64,000 nucleotides of DNA from Alisma plantago-aquatica. Lineage: Eukaryota; Streptophyta; Magnoliopsida; Alismatales; Alismataceae. The notes beneath the pieces were generated by a model. That model searched no databases and was not told where the DNA came from. It worked only from the letters and a program-made list of their open reading frames with translations. Made by a program: the position numbers and the translations under genes. Position 1 is the first letter of the stretch. Every line of letters begins with the position of its first letter. Of the stretch, positions 60,092 through 64,000 are shown in pieces. The stretch lies in contig OY856409.1 of the NCBI GenBank assembly GCA_963693085.1, positions 1,166,387,249 through 1,166,451,248 on the forward strand. Reading direction: 5' to 3'.

Positions 60092-61327
60092 TTGGACTTA
60101 CCAAGAGAAAAAGAGGTTTTTCCATTCTTTGAGATATTATTTTTGGGATGACCCTATTCTTTTGAAACAGTGCAGGGATGGAATTTTATGCAAGTGTGTA
60201 CCCCAGAGTGAATATGATAGTGTGCTCAATCACTGTCATACATTGCCCACCGGCGGTCATCATGCGAGCATGAGGACGGCAGCTAAGGTATTAGAGAGTG
60301 GCCTTTATTTTCCCACACTTTTCCGAGATGCCTATGTTTATGTGAGGAGGTGTGACTCATGTCAAAGGGCAGGTAACATTTCAAAACGGCAAGAAACTCC
60401 CCTCAATGTGTTTCAAGAAGTTGAGGTATTTGATTTGTGGGGCATTGATTTCATGGGACCCTTTGTGTCCTCCAATTCTATTTTATATATCTTGCTTGTT
60501 GTTGATTATGTGTCAAAGTGGGTAGAGGCAATACCCACAAGGACTAATGATGCTGTGGTAGTGTGCAGGTTCGTGAAAGAGAATATCTTTTGTAGGTTTG
60601 GTGTGCCACAAATGATCATAAGTGATGGAGGCACCCACTTCACAAACAAGAAATTCACTACACTATTGAGTAAATATGGGGTCAAGCATAATGTAGGTAC
60701 CCCATACCACCCTCAGACACAAGTCCAAGTGGAGGTGTCCAATAGGGAGATCAAGAAGATCTTGGAACGCACGGTGGCCTCTTTTAGGAAAAATTGGAGT
60801 GCACTACTACCGGATCCCTATGGGCATATAGGAGTGCGTTTAAGACACCTATAGGCACCACACGTTTTAGGTTGGCTTACGGGCGGGCTTGTCACTTGCC
60901 GGTGGAGTTAGAGCACAAGGCACACTGGGCGTTAAGGAAGCTAAACATGAACATTGATGATGCAGGGAGAAAGTGGATGCTAGAGCTCAATGATTTGGAC
61001 GAGCTAAGGATGAATGCATACAAGAACTCGAGGATCTACAAGGAGCGGACAAAGCAAATACATGATCACCACATTCAATTGTGAGTTTTTAAGAAGGGTG
61101 ATAGTGTGCTATTGTTTAATTCGAGATTGAAGTTGCATCTCGGGAAATTGAAATCCCGATGGAGTGGACCCTTTGTGGTTGAGGAGGTGTGACCCCATGG
61201 TGCTATCATGGTGAGAGATGGTGCGAGAACATTCTTGGTGAATGGTCAAAGGCTGAAGCACTACTATGGGGAAGACTATGCAAGGAAAGTGCATGAGATC
61301 AAACTCATGGCACTAAAAGAGGAATGA
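60069..61327 (+). pseudogene. Athila-type integrase, decayed
   Basis: A 261-codon open frame starts near 60069 and carries the zinc finger (HCHTLPTGGHH, then CDSCQRAGN), followed by the DDE core WGIDFMGPF, ISDGGTHF and EVSNREIKKILE. A frameshift at about 60840 leads to the C-terminal part: [33 protein letters not shown] and [14 protein letters not shown], ending in TGA at 61082. The same frame continues as [15 protein letters not shown] with another TGA, and ends at 61327. There is no chromodomain, as expected for Athila/Tat. The sequence soon after it contains GTTGGGAGGCAACCCAACC, commonly seen after pol in these elements. Confidence 0.87.
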
Positions 61328-61512
61328 GGAGCATGATTGCGTCTATCCTAAGATGTTAAATGAGGCATTTGTTGGGAGGCAACCCAACCTTGGTAGATTA
61401 CATGGTTATCTCTTTAAATTTTTTATATTCCTAGGTAGTTTTCATTAATTTAGCACTTAGTCTCTAAAAATGATACCCTGATATGTTTGTTGAGTGTGCA
61501 GGCTGGGAAACG

Positions 61513-62055
61513 GTCGATACCATCGACGCATGGGTCGATGGTATTGAATTTGGAACATCAAACATTTCTACCAAAACTTCATCCCGTCGATACTATCGAA
61601 GGCCTCATCGATGGTATCAACACGAGAACAGGCAGAAAGATGGTTGAGAGTTGATGGTATCGACAAATCATCGATGGTAGTGAAATGTCTGGAGATATTT
61701 AGACCAGATGTTCTCAGTAATGTCGATACCATCAATGCCTTGGTCGATGGTATCGACACGTCATTAACATTGATGGAAGGGCCAGACCTCGCGATGATTA
61801 AAGGAACAACCAGGCGTCGCTACTATCGACGTAACGTCGATAGTATCGATGGACATGTCAACGATCTGCAGTCTTCATCGAGCAGTCCACAATGCCTATC
61901 TGTGGACAGTGTTGATGGTATCGACACTCTGTCTCTACCATCGACACGTAGACGATCTGGGCCCCCACATCAAGTCATCAACAGCCGTCGATTGCAGTGA
62001 GTCACAGATTTCAACAGTCGTCGATACCATCGACGGGCCTGTTGATGGTATCGAC
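61513..62055. repeat. Hairpin repeat cluster B (GATACCATCGAC / GTCGATGGTATC)
   Basis: Pairs of the same 14-15 bp motif and its reverse complement recur with short spacers. They are at 61513-61527 with 61534-61547; 61586-61599 with 61608-61620; 61651-61664; 61722 with 61743-61757; 61821-61845 (a TACTATCGAC/GTCGATAGTA variant); 61912 onward; and 62020 with 62041-62055. Most pairs can form hairpins. Intervening sequence is unrelated from unit to unit. Confidence 0.88.
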
Positions 62056-62082
62056 ACACCGACAGCAGACCCAACTGGACCT

Positions 62083-62090
62083 TATAAAAA
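62083..62090 (+). promoter_or_regulatory. Putative internal promoter TATA box
   Basis: TATAAAAA in the context ACCTTATAAAAAGGGAGG lies 28 bp after the last hairpin repeat and about 220 bp upstream of the ATG at 62309. A plant core promoter is plausible from the sequence and spacing, but unproven. Confidence 0.5.
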
Positions 62091-62308
62091 GGGAGGCACT
62101 TCTTCAATCTAACATCACATCCTCAGTGCCTAACCTCCACAATCGAGCCCAAGCACCTCCGAGTGCCTGGGAGCAACCGAGATCACCGCCGACGATCGTC
62201 TCTGAGCATCTTCTTCAGCTCCGCAGATCTCCATCTTCTCCGAGTGCCTCGACCGTCTTCTCTGAGCTCCATTCTCCTTTCTCTCTCTCATGCGTTGCCC
62301 ATGCAACA

Positions 62309-63796
62309 ATGGTGAGATCTAGAGCTTCGTCATTCAGGGCTGCACCACCTACCCTACCCGCCCCACAATAAGGATTAGTTCCTCGCCTGAGGCTAGTCCA
62401 CCCATCGATGGAGGTAAAGAAGGTATATGAAGAACTGTGGAAGTGTCCAATTGAGCCCACCTAATATGGTGACTAGGAGCTTATTAAAGATCTGGGATTT
62501 GAGGCCAATATGGCCTATGTGCTTTAGGGACAACTGTGAGGGTCCCCCATGCTCTGCCATGACGATGCGGAAGGTCATCCATTGTTCAATAGATGGCCCA
62601 CATACAAGGAAATCGTCATCGAGTTTATGGCATCATTCGACATCTTTGTAGTTCCCAATGAACTACAACCGGCACAGACGGAATGGAAGGAGGGGCACGT
62701 GTCTTTCTGTCTCTACAATAGGGACAACAACACGGCCCTTCATGCGTTCAATAGAATTTATGGGTGGAACCATAGTGATCTGCGTCAGCCACCACAGAAT
62801 GCCGACTATGAAGCTATGTATGCGAAGATGGTCACTATACCTGAGAGATATTCTATCAGCAGGCACCACACTGTTGTAGCTGACTTTGAGCATCCATTTG
62901 TCCGGATTCTTCACCGGATTATTTCTAAATCATTCTTTGCAAGATCCAAACTGTCGCAGAGCAAATTTCAGGAGATGAACCTTTTCTTCCTCTATAGTCT
63001 GCTGGAGAGGCCACCCATCAATTTTGGAGCCTTCTTCCTCATGCGTGTGATGGCGGTTAAGAGGAACATTTCTCAGAGGGCCCCAATCTACTTTGGGGGC
63101 CTTATTACTCATATTTCCATGCACCTGGGGATTGATCTGTCCGGGCTCCAAAAGATAGAGAGTAGAAATACGCTCGGCCTGACCAACTCTGTCAACTTCG
63201 GCCTCATTGAAGTCTGCCATGGCATTGCCTACGCCACCTGCCATGTGGAAAAGGTTTTTCAACGGCATGCATTGCCCAACCCTACTTTCAACATTAGGCC
63301 AGGACAAAACTATAGGTGGCCTATCATTGATGTTGATGAGGATGAGGAAGAACAAGTTGCAGAAGTGAAAGTTAAAGATGGCAACGATGATGAAGAGGAG
63401 GAGGAAGCCACCATTCCTCTTCAACGATGAGTTGCTCTGTAAAAGCATCCACGACACTATGGAGCCTCCTCTTCTTCCTAGCTACTACCACCACAGCCCT
63501 CTCAAGGTGGACATGATGTTTACTCAGTGTAGGGGATGTATACAATGCTGCAGGATATTCAGCAGATGCAACACCATCATACCACCTCTTTTGCGGGAAT
63601 TCAAGAAAAAACAAACCGGTTGTTTGAGAATCAATAAGCAATCTAAGAGACTGAGCGCCTCCTCTTCGCCAACCAAGAAAATATCCACAACCAGTTGCAT
63701 AGGATGGAGTTGCAACAGTAGCCCTTCTACGACCATTACTGGAGCCGTGATTACTTTGGAGGCTACCCACAACCACCATCGATGCCCCCCTTCTGA
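62309..63796 (+). pseudogene. ATHILA ORF-1-like protein gene, decayed
   Basis: This frame sits after integrase, the position where Athila elements carry an extra, envelope-position gene. From the ATG at 62309 (MVRSRASSFRAAPP) one frame runs to the TGA at 63794. The open central part is 62549-63430. It shows the ATHILA ORF-1 pattern: VSFCLYNRDNNTALHAFNRI, FVRILHRIISKSFFARS, a hydrophobic block FLYSLLERPPINFGAFFLM, IYFGGLITHISMHLGI, and an acidic tail (VDEDEEEQVAEVK). Upstream stops near 62369, 62462, 62474, 62528 and 62537, and downstream stops from 63428, interrupt it. The frame past 63428 still reads MLQDIQQMQHHHTTSFAG and a Gln-rich coiled coil, so the original protein was longer. I see no signal peptide. 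Its function is unknown in the family. Confidence 0.75.
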
Positions 63797-63943
63797 TTTG
63801 TCTTTTCAGGGGCAATTTCCTACTTAGGATCCCAGCAGCCACCAGTACATGTCACACCCACCACCGGAGTAATAAAAGGGGCATCACTGTTCCACCTCGT
63901 CAGTATGGATTTGAACTATGAAGCCATAGTTGAATTCAAGCTT

Positions 63944-63953
63944 GGGGGGTGGG
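63944..63953 (+). other. Purine-rich tract near the right edge
   Basis: GGGGGGTGGG in the context AAGCTTGGGGGGTGGGTGC resembles the G-rich tract found after the last ORF in Athila-type elements. The 3' LTR itself is not in the window, so its use as a plus-strand primer cannot be shown. Confidence 0.4.
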
Positions 63954-64000
63954 TGCTGGAACAGCTTCTATCTAGTTTTTCTTTATTTTATTTCATCTTT

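Larger units (their letters stand above)
61328..62308 (+). other. Noncoding stretch between pol and the terminal ORF
   Basis: This 1-kb region holds a possible 3' splice site at 61499-61501 (CAG after a T-rich run), the second hairpin-repeat cluster (61513-62055), and a TATA box at 62083 followed by a C/T-rich leader to the ATG at 62309. The open frames on the plus strand here (61611-62371) run through the repeats and are not recognised as protein. Confidence 0.6.

Noticed and set aside
61611..62371. Plus-strand frames across hairpin cluster B
   Set aside because: They consist largely of the translated repeat (SIDGIDT-like words) in three different frames, as expected from a noncoding repeat.
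62549..63430. A host gene encoding a 293-residue protein
   Set aside because: Its position after an Athila integrase, its similarity to the ATHILA ORF-1 pattern and the in-frame decay on both sides mark it as part of the retroelement.
1..64000. CRISPR arrays, bacterial operons, phage or plasmid features
   Set aside because: The irregular motif arrays lack CRISPR-type equal spacers, and everything recognisable is from plant transposable elements.

Overview
This is plant nuclear DNA made almost entirely of transposable elements. I see no host gene, no organellar sequence, and no rRNA or tRNA gene that looks real. The evidence for a plant is a CACTA (TNP2) transposase, Ty3/gypsy chromoviruses with a C-terminal chromodomain, an Athila-type Ty3/gypsy element with the extra ATHILA ORF-1 gene, a Cassandra TRIM carrying 5S rRNA sequence in its LTRs, an hAT-type non-autonomous element, and primer-binding sites matching plant initiator-Met and Asp-type tRNAs. 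I cannot name the species.

Layout. 1-1868 (-): CACTA transposase pseudogene running off the left edge. 2183-6433 (+), 11916-14923 (-) and 15051-19368 (-): three solo LTRs, each with its own 5-bp target-site duplication (TSD). 6439-11910: AT-rich DNA with microsatellites and nothing I can assign. 19583-50479 (+): one 30.9-kb composite of a chromodomain gypsy element, arranged LTR-internal-LTR-internal-LTR and bounded once by the TSD CTTAA. The second internal region is interrupted at the start of its chromodomain by a 6.2-kb palindromic element (38044-44202), made of two LTRs of another gypsy family in inverted orientation with a 140-bp integrase fragment between them. The third LTR has taken up an hAT-like element (46664-47404) and a complete Cassandra TRIM (48742-49570). 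Once these are removed the three LTRs are 4498, 4515 and about 4502 bp, and the two internal regions are 4814 and about 4821 bp, which supports the boundaries given.

From about 50.5 kb to the right edge lies a decayed Athila-type element: LTR, Asp-type PBS, gag, protease, RT-RNase H, integrase, then an ATHILA ORF-1-like frame. It is broken at 54683-57906 by the 5' end (LTR, PBS and truncated gag) of a second Athila/Tat-like element on the minus strand. That insert is flanked by a 217-bp duplication of the protease end. Clusters of hairpin-forming GATACCATCGAC/GTCGATGGTATC repeats occur both in the Athila LTR and just upstream of a TATA box and the terminal ORF.

Every protein-coding frame here is broken. 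Many stop codons sit where CAG, CAA, CGA or TGG is expected, as deamination of methylated cytosine in silenced DNA would produce. The main stories are structural: recombination between LTRs (three solos and one tandem), nested insertion, and an aberrant palindromic retroelement. All comparisons were made by eye, so percentages are deliberately not given and unaligned ages are not claimed.
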